Shown here piece by piece: positions 33,428 through 45,519 of a stretch of DNA of 64,000 bases. Source of the DNA: Heterotrichella gracilis (lineage: Eukaryota; Sar; Xanthophyceae; Tribonematales; Xanthonemataceae); NCBI GenBank assembly GCA_032358255.1, contig JAULBX010022409.1:1-64000 (forward strand), in the 5' to 3' direction. Below the pieces are notes generated by a model. That model was not told the origin of the DNA and did not search any database. It saw only the letters and a list, made by a program, of their open reading frames with translations. Every line of letters begins with the position of its first letter. The first letter of the stretch is position 1. The position numbers were made by a program, and so were the translations under genes.

Positions 33428-36400
33428 ATGGCGCGCCACAGTCCGCTTGGACTCCTATTGCATGTTCTGTGGCTAGTTATGGGCGGGGTGCCGGTGTGGG
33501 TGGTGGCGGGTAGCGACAGCAACAGCACAAGCAGTCCAGGTGGGTGCCAGCTGATGTACTGTGCTGTGCCAGGTGAAGTGGGTCCTTGCCCGAGTCCCTT
33601 GTACAGTGTCCAAACCTATCTGGGTATTTTTACCATGTTCGTTACCTTAAGAACCTTCTTAACTAAACTTGCCCCCTCTTGACACATATCCACCCTGTTG
33701 CCTTATCCTCAGCCTTTGTGCCTTATGAGAACACTAATGGACATGATATATACCAAGGTGTACAAGCATGCACCCTGATCCTAGGCACCCAGCAGCACCT
33801 AAGTGCCTGAACCAAGGCTTGTACATATAGGAATATTTTGCACCTGGCCTGTGGGCACTTTGCACCAAAGCGCGCCACAACCTTACCCCAACTCTTGATG
33901 TTCCAATCCACCGTGCCATGGCAGGCAGCCTGGTGTTCCAGGTGGCTTACCACGAGCGGCCCCTGCCCCAAGTGGCAGTGCCCACAAGCCCGCACCGCTA
34001 CTCCACTTCCTCAACCACGCTCACCTTCAAGGCTGGCCCAAGCAGACTGGGGTAAGGCATGTGCACCGTTCCAAAACCCCATTCCACCCAACCTGTGCTG
34101 GCTAGCTTCTCCTGTAGCCAACTCGTACACAACCCTAATACCGATTCTAAACCCTGTGCAGGGCGTACACAACCCTAACACCGACCCTAAACCCTGTGCA
34201 GGGCGTACTCAACCCTAACACCGACCCTAAACCCTGTGCAGGGCGTACACAACCCTCACACCGACCCTAAACCCTGTGCAGGGCGTACACAACCCTAACA
34301 CCGACCCTAAACCCTGTGCAGGGCGTACACGATCGACATCAATGTGGGCACCCCACCCCAGAAGCTTACTGCACTGCTGGACACGGGCAGCGGCGCTATC
34401 AACGTGGCTTGCACAGGCTGCACTGGGGCGGGGTGCGCCAAGGTGGGTGTGTAGGGTGTAGGGTTTCAGGTGCACCAAGGTGGGTGTGTAGGGTGTAGGG
34501 TGGGGGGGAGGAAGCAGCGCTTTGTCTTTTCTAATGCAGACCCTGCCTTAGCGCACCCGACCTATATTTATGATTAATGTTTTCCTTTCTGTTAAATGGA
34601 ATAAAATAATATAGAGCGCAATCTGATGTCATGTTGCCCCTCGCAGCTGAAGCCAGTCTTCAACCCCGCCAAATCCACAACCAGCACAGGCTATGCCAAG
34701 TGCGGCAGCAGTCCCTGCAAGCTGCTGTGTGGCGCCTCCAGCAAGTGCGATGGGCCGTATAGGTGCAGCGCCTCGGGCTGCACTTGCGACAGCAAGAAGG
34801 TCTGCCAAGTGGACTCCTCATACAGTGCGTGAGGGTGTAGGGTGTAGGGTGTAGGGTGTAGGGTTGATGTGTGTGCCATGTATCCCCCTCAAACCCTAAG
34901 CCCTAAACTCTTCCGACAGCAAGCAGGTCTGCCAAGTGGACTCCTCATACAGTGCGTACCACCCTAAACCCTAAACTCGAAACCCTAAAGGGACTCATCA
35001 TACAGTGCGTGAGGAGGGGGCTGGGGGGTGATGAGTAACAACCTCAAAATCCATTCCTGTTCGAAAGCAGGATTAGTGGTCAACCCCTTAACATGCAGCG
35101 CCAGGCAGGTCTGTGCTGACACTGCTTGGACCACTTTTAAATTTTTGAGCGCTTACAGAACTATGGGGACTAGACTAATAGGTATACGTATACCTATTAA
35201 TAAATGGTAGATGGTGAAGTGTGGATAAGAGGTAATGGTGAGCGGTGCTGTGTGGGTAGCAGACAAAATAATGATGATGGTGTAGTGTGGATAACAGAAT
35301 GGTGTAGTGTGCATACACCCAAGCACGTGTCCTAAACCCTGAACCCTTAACCCTGCCAATTGTGTAGGGTGGATGCACACCACGCACATGTCCTCCCCTG
35401 CCAATTGGCCAACATTGCCCATCTCCCCTTGACTGCAGTGGACTACACTGGCGTGCGTGGCCCCGCGACATCCGACATGTTCTCCTTCCCCCAGTTACCT
35501 GGATTCAAGCCCCAGCGCATGGCATTCCAGTGCGCCACCTCATCCCCGGATAGCCCCTACCTACCCGGTTTCTTCACCATGCTGGCGGGGATAAACTACT
35601 CCCCAGGCTCGCTCTTGTCACAGGTGCGGTGCTGTGTTAGGGTTTAGGGTAACCTCATGGCAGAAAATTTGGGGCTTAATGGGCAGAATACTCACCTGTT
35701 GCATGCAAGTGTAATTCCTGGGACCCCACATTCCAGTGCGCCACCTCATCCACAGATAGCCCCTACCTATCGGGTGCCTTAACCATATTGGTGGGGATAA
35801 ACTTTCCCCCTGGCTGGCTCTACTCGCAGGCACGGTGTTCACCCTTGGACAGGATTTTGAGGTTTCCATAGAAAGGGCTAATCCCCTAATTATACTACTT
35901 GAGTTGCCCAGTGTACATGTGGGCCGAACCCATGCACTTTCTTGAGTCCAGTTTGATGTTAGCTAATTTTAAGTCTGCTCCCAAACCACTCAAACTGAGC
36001 AATTTGCTCTTTGCAAATTCCATGGACAAATTATTCTCCCTCATCTCATCTGTGTTCACGCATTCATCCACCCTTTAATTTACATTCCGGCCATTCCCTG
36101 CAGCTGGTGAGCTCCAAGCACATTGACCCCATCCTCCAAATCTGCATTGGGAACGGGACCTCCAAGGGCGGCCCTGGGATCGTGGCCTTTGGCAGTGCGC
36201 AGCCAAAAAACAAGTTCAAGTACACCGTCGCTGCCCTGATAGCCAACCCTTCGAAATGGTCGGCTGCTTCGCTGAATGAAGGGCCGTATGTCATGTTGAC
36301 GGGGGTCACCATTGGTGAAGTAGGCGGAACCTTCTCCAAGGGCGCAAAGAATGTGCTGGTAGGTGGCAGGGGACGTGGAGGTGGCAAAAACCCTGGTAAA

Positions 36401-39074
36401 ACCCTACTTGGGAAGTTGCGGGAATGGTTGGGTGGGGGGTCCCAGGTATTTTTTATATTAATCAACAGTTTGCAATGCCACTTCAAGGGACCTAGAACAG
36501 GGCTATTCTAGTCCCCCTGGCCATTTGAACATGTGAGTGGCAGCGGGAGTGCAAGGGGTCCTTGGGGCAACTCCTCCATTGCCCTAACTGTACCAATATC
36601 TTTATTGCACAATTTCCTTGAAACCTTTATTGCACGAAACTGCACCTGCACAAGGTATGGCAAACTCGCACTGCACAGGTTGACTAACCCTAGCATGCTC
36701 GCTGTGCGCTTAAAACACACTGCCAGTGGGGAGCCCAGGCTGGCGCACATCACTGCACCCGTCCGTGCATGTGTGCGACGTGCACGCCATGTTGATGCAG
36801 GGCAGCAATGAACAGTTTGCCCTGGCGCTGGACAGGGAAGCAGCTCCACCACCCTAAACCTAAACCCTAAACCTGGACCCTAACACCGCAGGGCAGCAAT
36901 GAGCAGTTTGCCCTGGCGCTGGAGACTGGCAGCAGCTCCACCACCCTAAACCCTAAACCCTAAACCTGAACCCTACACCCGCAGGGCAGCAATGAGCAGT
37001 TTGCCCTGGCGCTGGACACCGGCAGCAGCTCCACAACCCTCCCCAGTGCGGTGTTCATCAGAGTGTGGCAGGGCCTGGCCGCTGCGTATGATAAGTTGAA
37101 GGAACTCTTGGTGGTGGAGGATTACCTGTACGACCAGAAGGTAGGTGGCTGGGGAAACGATGAATGGGGTTCCTTGTAGGGGATTTAGGATTTTTGCAGG
37201 GTGCAAATGTGCGCTACCTGTACGCTTGTCATGGCAGGGTCCAAGCAGGGGTTGCCGTGTATCTCCTTGTATGGCCAGGTTGTTGACCGGTTTGGACATG
37301 GGCATTACCAATGATGAGTGTCAACATGTTGGATGCAGATACGTTGCATGTGCATGCATTACATGTCGATAATGTGCCCAATGATTGCGCTGGTGTTTGC
37401 CGGGTACTTGCCATTTTTTGTAGGATCAACGACCGATCAACGACCGATCAACGTGGAGTTGCAGTTAAAGGCAATCAGTTGTTGATCTGATGTGTTTTAC
37501 AATTTGCAGAGCTTTGCCAATGGCTACTACCCAATTGTCTTCCTTTCTAGTTTGTTTAAAGATGGCATGACAGATGACGGGATAAACAAGCTCTTTCCGA
37601 CCATCAAGCTCACCATGGCCGGCCCCTCAAAGACCTTCACACTCACATTTAAGCCCTCCCAGTACATGCAACAGGTCAGGATGCACAGCATCCGCAGCAA
37701 CAACTACCATCAGGTTTACATTACTAGGAATGAAAAAGAATCAAAACCCTTTACAATTGGGCACAAGCCCTCGCAGTACATGCCCCAGGTCAGGGTGGGC
37801 CATGCATATGATGAATAATCACAGCTACAATCATGATTACAACTACAACAACTATTATAATCACACTCACGTTCAAGCCCTCCCAGTACATGCAACAGGT
37901 CAGGGTGGGCCATGCATATGACGCAGAAGCACAGCTACAATCATGATTTGAGCTTCAACAACCATTATGACCACGACTACATGCTACACGCCAGGCTGGG
38001 CCCTGTCACATTACAATCACAGCTGATGCATGTGTGCTCAGTGCATTTTGCAAAGGATGTTTATCAATTTTCAAGCATGGACCTGGGGGATAATATCGAT
38101 ATTGACAAATTTACGGTCCTTGTCATCAAACTCATTCCAACTCCTTGTTGTCTCCAGGCTGCAGATCCTACTGTGTACTACATCTATATCACTGACAACG
38201 CATCCGGAGCAATTGAGATTAATGATTGGGTGAACACCATGAATTTTGGGATTCTGGGGAACAACTTCCTCAACAACATGTACATGCGGGTAAGGCTGGA
38301 AATTGCAAACCCTGAACCTCAACCCTGAACATGGAGGGTACTGTACTAGCTGGTAAGGCTAGAAAGTACTGCAGGAATAAGTCAATTATCAAGCAGAGCA
38401 AAGGTGAAGCAGTGCATGCCATGGAGGGGTGCATGGTGATCCCTGGCACGTGGGGGGTAGGGTTTGTGTGCCATTTTGTGCCATTGAAGGTCACAGTTGT
38501 TGGGAATGCGCATGCTTTGTTTAGTTGCATTTGTGTTATAATTTAAGAGAATTGCATCGTGCTGCATGGATTGCATGTTAAACTGTCCATGCTTGGCCTC
38601 AGCAATGTCGTTCTGTTTGCTCTCGTCCCTTGACTGTTGCACTGAAGAAGAGTTCATGTGCATTGTTGACAGTGCTGTTCAGAGTCATGCATGAGACATA
38701 TGGCCATTATCCATCAGCACTGAAAACTGTTTGTCCCCTCCTACTCTTTAAGGTGGCCCTGGCCTGTGGCAATCCCTGCATGTGGAATTTCACTCCCTCA
38801 GAATCCCACTGAAACATCTGCTGCCTCTACCCCATTTAATGCATACCTGCCTGTCTAGAGCTCTAGCCTGTCCTGTCAATCCACCATCATTCCATTGATG
38901 GATTGGAAATTCACCCCTCTCCCGGGAAATCCTCTCCCTTCTGACATCAGTCCGCTGTCATCAAAGTAACTCCCTAAGTTCTACATGTGTACTATTGCCC
39001 CCCTGCAGATTGACAAAGGCAAGAACAGGGTTTCTTTTGCCAAAGTGGCAAATTGCAGCGATGTCAAATTCTGA
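33428..39074 (+). CDS. Secreted pepsin-type aspartyl protease, copy B, 498 aa
   Basis: Ten exons: 33428-33539, 33925-34051, 34322-34442, 34647-34824, 35439-35623, 36104-36358, 36985-37140, 37510-37674, 38158-38289, 39009-39074. Phases agree and give 498 residues. It begins MARHSPLG with a hydrophobic signal core, as copy A does. Exon 3 has YTIDINVGTPPQ and the first catalytic LLDTGS with CTGC; exon 4 is the Cys-rich insert; exon 7 has the second catalytic LDTGSSS; exons 8-10 end with PSQYMQ, FGILGNNFL and a short tail ending SDVKF. The intron positions and phases match copy A one for one, so the two are paralogues. The first DTGS is followed by GAI rather than PTI as in copy A. Both catalytic aspartates are present, so both copies look active. 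Confidence 0.92.
34131..34330 (+). repeat. Five 40-bp tandem units, each with a splice acceptor
   Basis: The 40-bp unit starting ACCCTGTGCAGGGCGTACAC begins at 34151, 34191, 34231, 34271 and 34311. The last copy is the true acceptor of exon 3 (after 34321). Each earlier copy keeps GTGCAG plus about 9 bases of exon, then runs into AACCCTAACACCGACCCTAA. Confidence 0.95.
35735..35830 (+). repeat. Diverged copy of most of exon 5 of protease B
   Basis: From TTCCAGTGCGCCACCTCATC to TCGCAGG, this intronic stretch copies 35524-35623 with substitutions and changed residues. Its donor has become GCACGG, so it is unlikely to be spliced in. Confidence 0.75.
36786..37036 (+). repeat. Two intronic copies of the catalytic exon 7 edge in protease B
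   Basis: GGGCAGCAATGA.CAGTTTG and CCCTGGCGCTGGA occur at about 36800 and 36894 and in the real exon at 36984. Each copy has an upstream CAG, carries about 50 coding bases to AGCAGCTCCACCACCCT, then turns into CCCTAAACC repeat. The first copy has an altered catalytic motif. Confidence 0.9.
37650..37925 (+). repeat. Tandem copies of the donor edge of exon 8 in protease B
   Basis: AAGCCCTCCCAGTACATGC then CAGGTCAGG (real donor at 37675) recurs at about 37766 and 37876, each followed by GTGGGCCATGCATATGA. The copies keep the GTCAGG donor. A weaker copy of the equivalent edge is seen in protease A near 15630. Confidence 0.85.
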
Positions 39075-40277
39075 GGCTCTAGCAGTAAGGGGGTGGGCGA
39101 TTGGGCATCATAATCTTACACGAGTCTGCGCTTGCATAACACTTTTGTTGCTCCTCTTGCTGCTTGCTGCCTGGCATTTGGCATGGAATCAAATGCTCCC
39201 GTGATTTTCGCATACGTGACCGCTTCTTTGCTGCTCTCACACAGCGCCAGCACCAAGTAATTGCCAATGGTTGGACTGGCCGCACTCGAGCGAGTGTGGT
39301 TTGTGCCACTGACTAACTGGTATCACCCCGCAGGCACTCTGACTGCCCTCCATCTACCATTTACCCAAGCCCTTTCCCTCAGCATGCGCCTCCAAATTGC
39401 TGCTGCCCGACACTCATTTGCTGCCTACCGAGCCAGGCGCTACCTCCTAGCTACCTCCTCATCAATCACACCTATGCAACCCTCATTTTGAAGCCAACAG
39501 CCCATGACAGCCTCCAGAGAATAAGCCCAGCCAATTGCCTCAATATTGCCTCCCCAGCCTCATATGTTGCCCCACACCGCTAGCAACCCCACTACCTTGC
39601 CCCCTGTTGCTACCTTCAGAGTCTGCCCACACTCCGTACACTCCGCCCCCACCTTCCGCTATAATCTGTATGATGCCCGCACGCGCCGCAGACTTGATCC
39701 CAAGGCATAGCCTAGGGATTTGCGCCTTTTTTATGGCTCGGCAACGTAGAACACGCCCTGCGTGTATGTGTGGTGTGCCTGGCTGTTACGTTGTGGGTGT
39801 TTCCTTTCCTCCTTTCTTTCTTCTTTCTTTCCTGACTTTGGCTGCTGTAGCATGCTGACGTGCCTGAGCCATGTTTTGCCAGCTGTCACCCCCAACCAAA
39901 TTGTTTGTGAATTCGAACCTGCCCGGTTCACATCGGAGCATTACGTCATACCCCGGTTGTATGAAGTTTTTTGTCGAAAGTTGCCCGGTCGTCACGCGCG
40001 TCACGCGGCGTCCCCTCCAAAATAGTATGTTTTACACTTTCAACGGAGTTGGGCTTGCTTTGCTGATACCATCAGTGATAGCGCACTGCGTGAAGTCTTC
40101 AAGTTTCAAGGCCTTTGTGCAAAAGGCTGTTAAATAATTTTTGTCACTCCTGCAATTGTGGCCACCGGTGCGGAGTGCCGGCAGGCGTGCTGTGCGAAGG
40201 TGCAAAGACATGACTTAGATGACTAAAGCACTCCTTGCAGGCGAATTGCTAATCTCTTAACCCCGACGCCAGGACCC
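39075..40277. other. Intergenic, no gene seen
   Basis: 1.2 kb between protease B and the Pro-rich gene. There are pyrimidine-rich tracts (39800-39840) and a few ATGs with short frames, but nothing exon-like. Confidence 0.5.
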
Positions 40278-43200
40278 ATGGCAGCGGGAATGGAAGACAG
40301 GCGCCGGATCCGGACTAGTGTGGCGCTGGCGGTGGTTGCTTGGGCTCTGGGTAGCGGGCAGACGGTGTCAGGTGCGAATGCTGTACGTACGCACGCGTGT
40401 GCATATGCATGCATGCAAAAGCTAGCTGAAAACAGCCATCCTGTGTGACCTTGAGCGGGGTCAAATTGAAGCACTTCAACTTCGGATGAGTAATTCGTCA
40501 ACGTGCGAGTTCAGATCTGTGCAGATAGGTTTGATCAGATGTGTGTAGACCTGTTCGCTACTCGGTTTTTGACCTGCCGCGGCGAAGTACGGCGTGGTGA
40601 GTGCATGCCGCGGCAGGTATGGCGTGGTGCGAATGTACTGGCGTGGTGCGTGCACTAAGCATTCGGGAGAAGTTTGTGGGGAGGATGGCTTGTCAGATGG
40701 TTCTCCGTCTAGAATATTGAGAAGCTCAGCAGAAGTACGCTCTCAGTTCCGTCTTGGCCGTTTAACCTGGCGCACATGTCGAACTCAAGTGCCGGTCTAG
40801 ACCTCAGCTTAGGCACCCAAGCGTCAAACGTAGCTGCAAACTCGCTCAGTACATATACGCCGGTGTGCTGCCGCCCAAACTTCTAGGTTTAGCACGGTAG
40901 TCTGCCGCGAGCTCACTGCACGAATTGCACTCGTGCCAATTGGTCTGCGCCTGCCGGCATGCAGTACATGTGCACATGCAGTACACGTCCACATGTGCAT
41001 ACATGCAGTAGCGGGGTTGCATGCAAGCAGTACCAGTACATAGGTAACATAGGGCCTCAGCAGCGCACAGGTTACATGGGTAGTTTCACGCGCCCTACAC
41101 CTGCCTGTTTGCAGCCGCCACCGCATACCTTGGCATCCAAGTCACCACACGGCACCCTGGTTAGTTAACTAACCCAAAAATTAGTCAAAAGTTGTTAGCC
41201 AAAGGATAGTCACAAGGCTTAGTAGGGAGTTGGTTCAGTCGAACTAACATGCTCAACTAACCAGGCTACTAACGTGCATTACCCTGGTAGGGTTTGGCAA
41301 AGTTAGTTGCTGCACCAGCCCCTACTAACGTGCATTGCCCTGGGTAGGGTTTTGGGGTGGTTTGGGTGGCTGCATGAATTACCCATGCTTAGGGTATGCA
41401 TCAGCGACTGCGAGGACATATGTTACAGGTATAAATTGTCTTGTATTCCGTCAATTGCAAGATTCTTTGCACCCCTTGCATCATGCGACGCAAATATATG
41501 TTACCTGCCTATGGCACAAGTCATTGATATGAATCAGGGGTTACCGCTAAGTCCCCACACCCTAGGGTAGGCTTGTCTGTGGCACTACTGAAGCCACCTG
41601 CCAGGTGGAAACCAAAAAAAAGCTGTAGGTTGCTCAGTACACGAAACAGCACATGCAATTTCCACACAGGTCACTCAACGCAGCCTAACGGGCAAGCCAG
41701 CCTAGCGCGCACCACATTGCTTGCTGTCAGAGGACTCTGCTGTGGGAGCCCCTGGCTTCTCCATTGGCACTGGCTTCTTCCCTGCCTTTGTTCCTGCCTC
41801 TTCCTTGGCAGCTGCAGCTCCAGCAGTTTCACTCACAGCAGCACTGGCAGCTTCAGAGCACTTGCGTCTGCGGGAGCTTCACTGACCGGAAGAAGCCTTT
41901 TTCCTTCAAGTTGGAGCTTTTTCAGAGCTGCATCCCTTTTTACTGCAGGGTGGAAGCAAGCCCAGTTTAGTGACCAGGTTGCAAACTGGTGCAATTCAGG
42001 ACATAAAGAATGCAATGCCCTTGAGTGCAGCGCTGCGTGCCTTGCAACAACAATGGCAAACAGACATATATGCATTTGTGTAAGGGTGCAAGCATACACA
42101 CCAGTTGCACTGCAGCGACTGTTACACTTACTTGTGTTTTACAATACCCTCAGGGTGCAACCCCTTCAGTTGACACGCTTGCGGCATCTATTTGCCAGAG
42201 TGGCCATCCATTTGTCTCTTCCTTGTTCCCTTTGATGCACCTGCACCAATAAAAACTTGTTCAATAGCTGCACAAGCTGGATAGAACGTCACTAACGGAG
42301 GGCATTTACGGTGGCAAGTCAAGAGGCGTACAGCCGCGCTTGCAAGCCTGTTGACTTGCAAGTCAATTGACTGCAAGGTATGCCTACCTTGCCAATTTGG
42401 GCTCATTGTTGAGCAGATAGCAATCCGGCTCCTCGTCCAAAACCGAAAAACATTTCTCGTCAGCCAAAACTTGTGACGCCCAAAGGCAAAAACCTGCAAG
42501 GCGTTTGTTCACTGCAATCCGTGCATCCCTCTTGTCGCACTTGGGTACCCGGCGGATCCGCCACCAGCGCCACGGATCCGCCACCAGCGCCACCCTGGGG
42601 AGTGTCTCCTACCTCTTCTCAACAGGCCTGGGTGGGAGCGCAGTCTGCACGGTAGCAGGGTGCACCGTCACCTCACCAACCTCCACTACGCGCCTGGCCA
42701 CATGCTCGCAGCTGCTGAGGACGCTACTGGCTCCAACAATCAGCTGTGTCAGCGGGTTGACCACTGAGACTGCGACAGCCACTACCTACAAGCTAGGTGA
42801 GGTGCATGTGCAAGCATCCAAGGCGGCGCAACGCGCCTGGCCATGCACCTAATGCACCTCTGCGCGGGTTGGATGTTGGTCTCACTTTTGGCGTAATTTG
42901 TTTGTCTTTGCAATGCTAGCAGCTGCAACATTTGTAACAATGGAACTGTGCTAGTCCTGACTTGCAGTACTTGCAGCTTAGTTTTTAAAATTCAAATGAC
43001 ACTGATTTAGTGTGATAAACTATCAAAGCAATGAACTGTTAACTCCTTGCGCAGGCTCTCCATACACCGCCTACGGCGGCACAGGCAACAAGATCACGTC
43101 TGTGTCCAGCACCTACCCACCCACCATCACCTTCCAGTCCTATGATGCTGCGCTGGCCCTATCCAGCGTCACCATCATCTGCGTGGTCACAAGTGTGTTC

Positions 43201-45519
43201 ACGGACGGCCTGGGCGCCAGCGTAACGCTCAACACCTGCGACGGCATGACGGTGGCGGCGCCCACGCGCACCGCCCTGGGGTCTGGACTCACGCCGTCAA
43301 CATGAGTTACTAAATTAAACTCTAATTATAAACCCATCTGTGGGGTGTGTCTTACTAGTCTTATATTGGGCCATAAACGTGCCATGGCAGGATTGCTTGG
43401 CCCAATGAGGTGCAGCAAGGAAGGCAACAACAATGGCACATGGTCTGCATGATCAAGCTTGGATGGTGGCTGTGGTGGTTGCATGGGTTGCACCAATGCA
43501 TGGCGACCAGACCTGACCTGCGCCGCCCCCACATTGACCAGGTGCTGCGCGCTGGTGTCCCCAGGTACACCACCACCGTCACCTCCGCCCTGTTCACCGG
43601 CAACTACCAGTTCCAGCTGAGCGATGTGACCAACGCACAGGGCACTCTGGGCGTGGCCTCGGCGTACAACGGCTACTACTCGGTGGCAGGTGAGGCAAAG
43701 GTCATCGGCCCTGCAGACGACGCAGGCAAACCTAGCAAGCCCCAACTACGCTGGTGTGGGATTTTGTGCGTTTTTTCTATTTTAGGCATGTGCGCCAATG
43801 TCAGTGTCCACAGGCTCATTACATTGCAACTCCTTGTTGTCCATGCTGATGTCGTTGTTGCATGCTACACTACAAGGTGGCTGATCACCGCTTCAGCACC
43901 CAGTGCACACCCTACACCGCATCGCGTGCGCGTTACATGGCCTGTGGTGACCGTGCAGCACCACCACCTACGCCGCCACCACCACCATCACCTCCTCCAT
44001 CTACACCACCACCAACCAGCCCTTCACCACCACCACCACCGCCACCACCACCAACGCCGCCACCTCCGCCACCACCTCCTCCATATTCACCACCACCGAC
44101 GAGCCCTTCACCTCCACCACCACCGCCACCATCGCCAACGCCGTCACCACCACCACCTCCTCCTCCAGTGCCACGGACGTCCCCATCCAGCCCAACTTCT
44201 TGTATCTGTTGCTGCCAATGTGCGGTGTGGGCGCACATGTCTCACTTGTCCCCTCGCCCATGCAGCGCAGTCTAGGCAGTCGCCAGGCGCATGGGTCACA
44301 TACACGCATGCATCATTTCAAATTGTTGCATGTTCTCAGTCTCACCCTGACTCTCTTCCACCGCAGCTACACCCTCCGCTTCTCCTCCTCTGGCGCCGGC
44401 TCCCTCACCACCGGCAACTATCAGGTCGCAGTCTCCTCCGCCAGCAACAGTGCAAGCAGCGCCACCCTCTCGCCCCTGCTGGCCTACCCCTCTCAGCCCT
44501 ACTACCTCAAGGTCAACGGTAAGCCACAGGCAAAGGGGCAGGGCGGCAGGGTGTACGTGGTGCATGCTGTCCTTTTACTATATTATATAATCATCCCGCA
44601 TCCAAACAACATCTCAAAATGCCTCCTGTCATTTTGTACTCAAGGTTTGACTGCCGATCATGCGTTCTGTATACCTGGAAATTGATGCCGTTAACATCTG
44701 CCCCAGCATTGATGTGGTCTGACATAATTGGCAAGATTAAATTCTCCTTGCCTTACTGTGCACACCCCGCAAAATACACCCCGCAAATTACACCCCGCAA
44801 AATACACCCTGCAAGATACACCCCGCAAGATACACCCCGCAAAATACACCCTGCAAGATACACCCCGCAAGATACACCCCGCAAGATACACCCCGCAAGA
44901 TACACCCTGCAAGACACACCCCGCAAGACACACCAAATACATAATGTGTCAGCTTACCACCAGCGTGTAGAAGTCCTTAGCCCCCTCTGTGCTGTTCCCC
45001 GCAGCTGCCCTCAGGGCTGCCGCCCCACCGACCCGCACATCATGGGCTTTGATGGCAGCACTAGCATGCAGGTGGGGGCAAGGCATATATCATCATTATC
45101 TGTACATTATTTGCACAACTGTTTTGCTAACCATGCATGACGAGTGTCCAGTCAAGTTAGGGAACTAAGGGACCTTTGAGCGTCGGCCACCCTGTGCAAG
45201 CATAGTGGAATCCATGGAAGTTCCCACTTGGCATGTCTCACAAGACATCTGCGAATATTGTTGGCACCATCAATTCGAACCGCTTTCCCTAACCGTTCTC
45301 CCACCCCCAGCTCTACCTGGTTGGCGACTACGGCTGCCTTCCCCCCGGCACCGCCCATGGCGTCATGGCCAGACCCTCACCCGCCCTCCGCTGGACACCG
45401 CCAACCTCACCCAGGCGCAGGCGGCTGCTGTGGGCTCCTACCAACACTTCATCGAGGGGCAGCTGCAGGATTACGCCGTGACAAACCTGTGGGACGCCAG
45501 CTTCAAGTACAACAGTTGA
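40278..45519 (+). CDS. Pro-rich extracellular-matrix-like protein, model partly uncertain
   Basis: Likely exons: 40278-40371 (basic start then a hydrophobic stretch VALAVVAWALG, a signal peptide or anchor), about 42530-42797, 43055-43280, 43565-43689, 43959-44178, 44367-44518, about 45011-45071 and 45311-45519. Exons from 43055 to 44518 join in phase. Two related segments, ending TGNYQFQLS and TGNYQVAVS, flank a 70-residue Pro-rich linker of SPPPP/TPPPP type. A later exon has CRPTDPHIMGFDG. The acceptor of exon 2 does not phase with exon 1, two donors (GTCTGG, GTCCCC) are poor matches, and the last exon shifts frame near 45363-45375 and meets TGA at 45517 although coding-like sequence continues. 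It looks like a wall or matrix glycoprotein of unknown family, possibly decaying. Confidence 0.45.
41156..41265. repeat. Small element with 11-bp inverted termini
   Basis: CCTGGTTAGTT at 41156-41166 pairs with AACTAACCAGG at 41255-41265. Inside are many TTAG/CTAA motifs. No target duplication is recognised. A nearby direct repeat, CTACTAACGTGCATTNCCCTGG, occurs at about 41267 and 41325. Confidence 0.5.
44757..44935 (+). repeat. 14-bp minisatellite, about 12 copies
   Basis: ACACCCCGCAAGAT repeats about twelve times with C/T and G/A variants, in an intron of the Pro-rich gene. It gives open readings in more than one frame only because the unit lacks stops. Confidence 0.93.

Noticed and set aside
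40566-40616. 12-bp inverted repeat ACCTGCCGCGGC as a transposon end
   Set aside because: The arms are only about 25 bases apart with no target duplication; it is better seen as a short palindrome in an intron.
43410-44522. A 370-residue open frame rich in His and Leu
   Set aside because: It is the +1 reading of the CCACCACCA Pro-rich exon and the neighbouring exons of the Pro-rich gene; it has no domain and disagrees with the phased exon model.
44757-44935. CRISPR-like array
   Set aside because: The 14-bp units are contiguous with no unique spacers, and the window is eukaryotic.
45023-45060. von Willebrand D or root-cap-like domain from DPHIMGFDG
   Set aside because: The motif is suggestive, but only about 20 residues are present before the exon ends and the following exon does not continue the fold convincingly.
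44744-45140. Open frame of about 100 residues made of HPARYTPQD repeats
   Set aside because: It comes from the 14-bp minisatellite, which lacks stops by chance; it is flanked by intron sequence.
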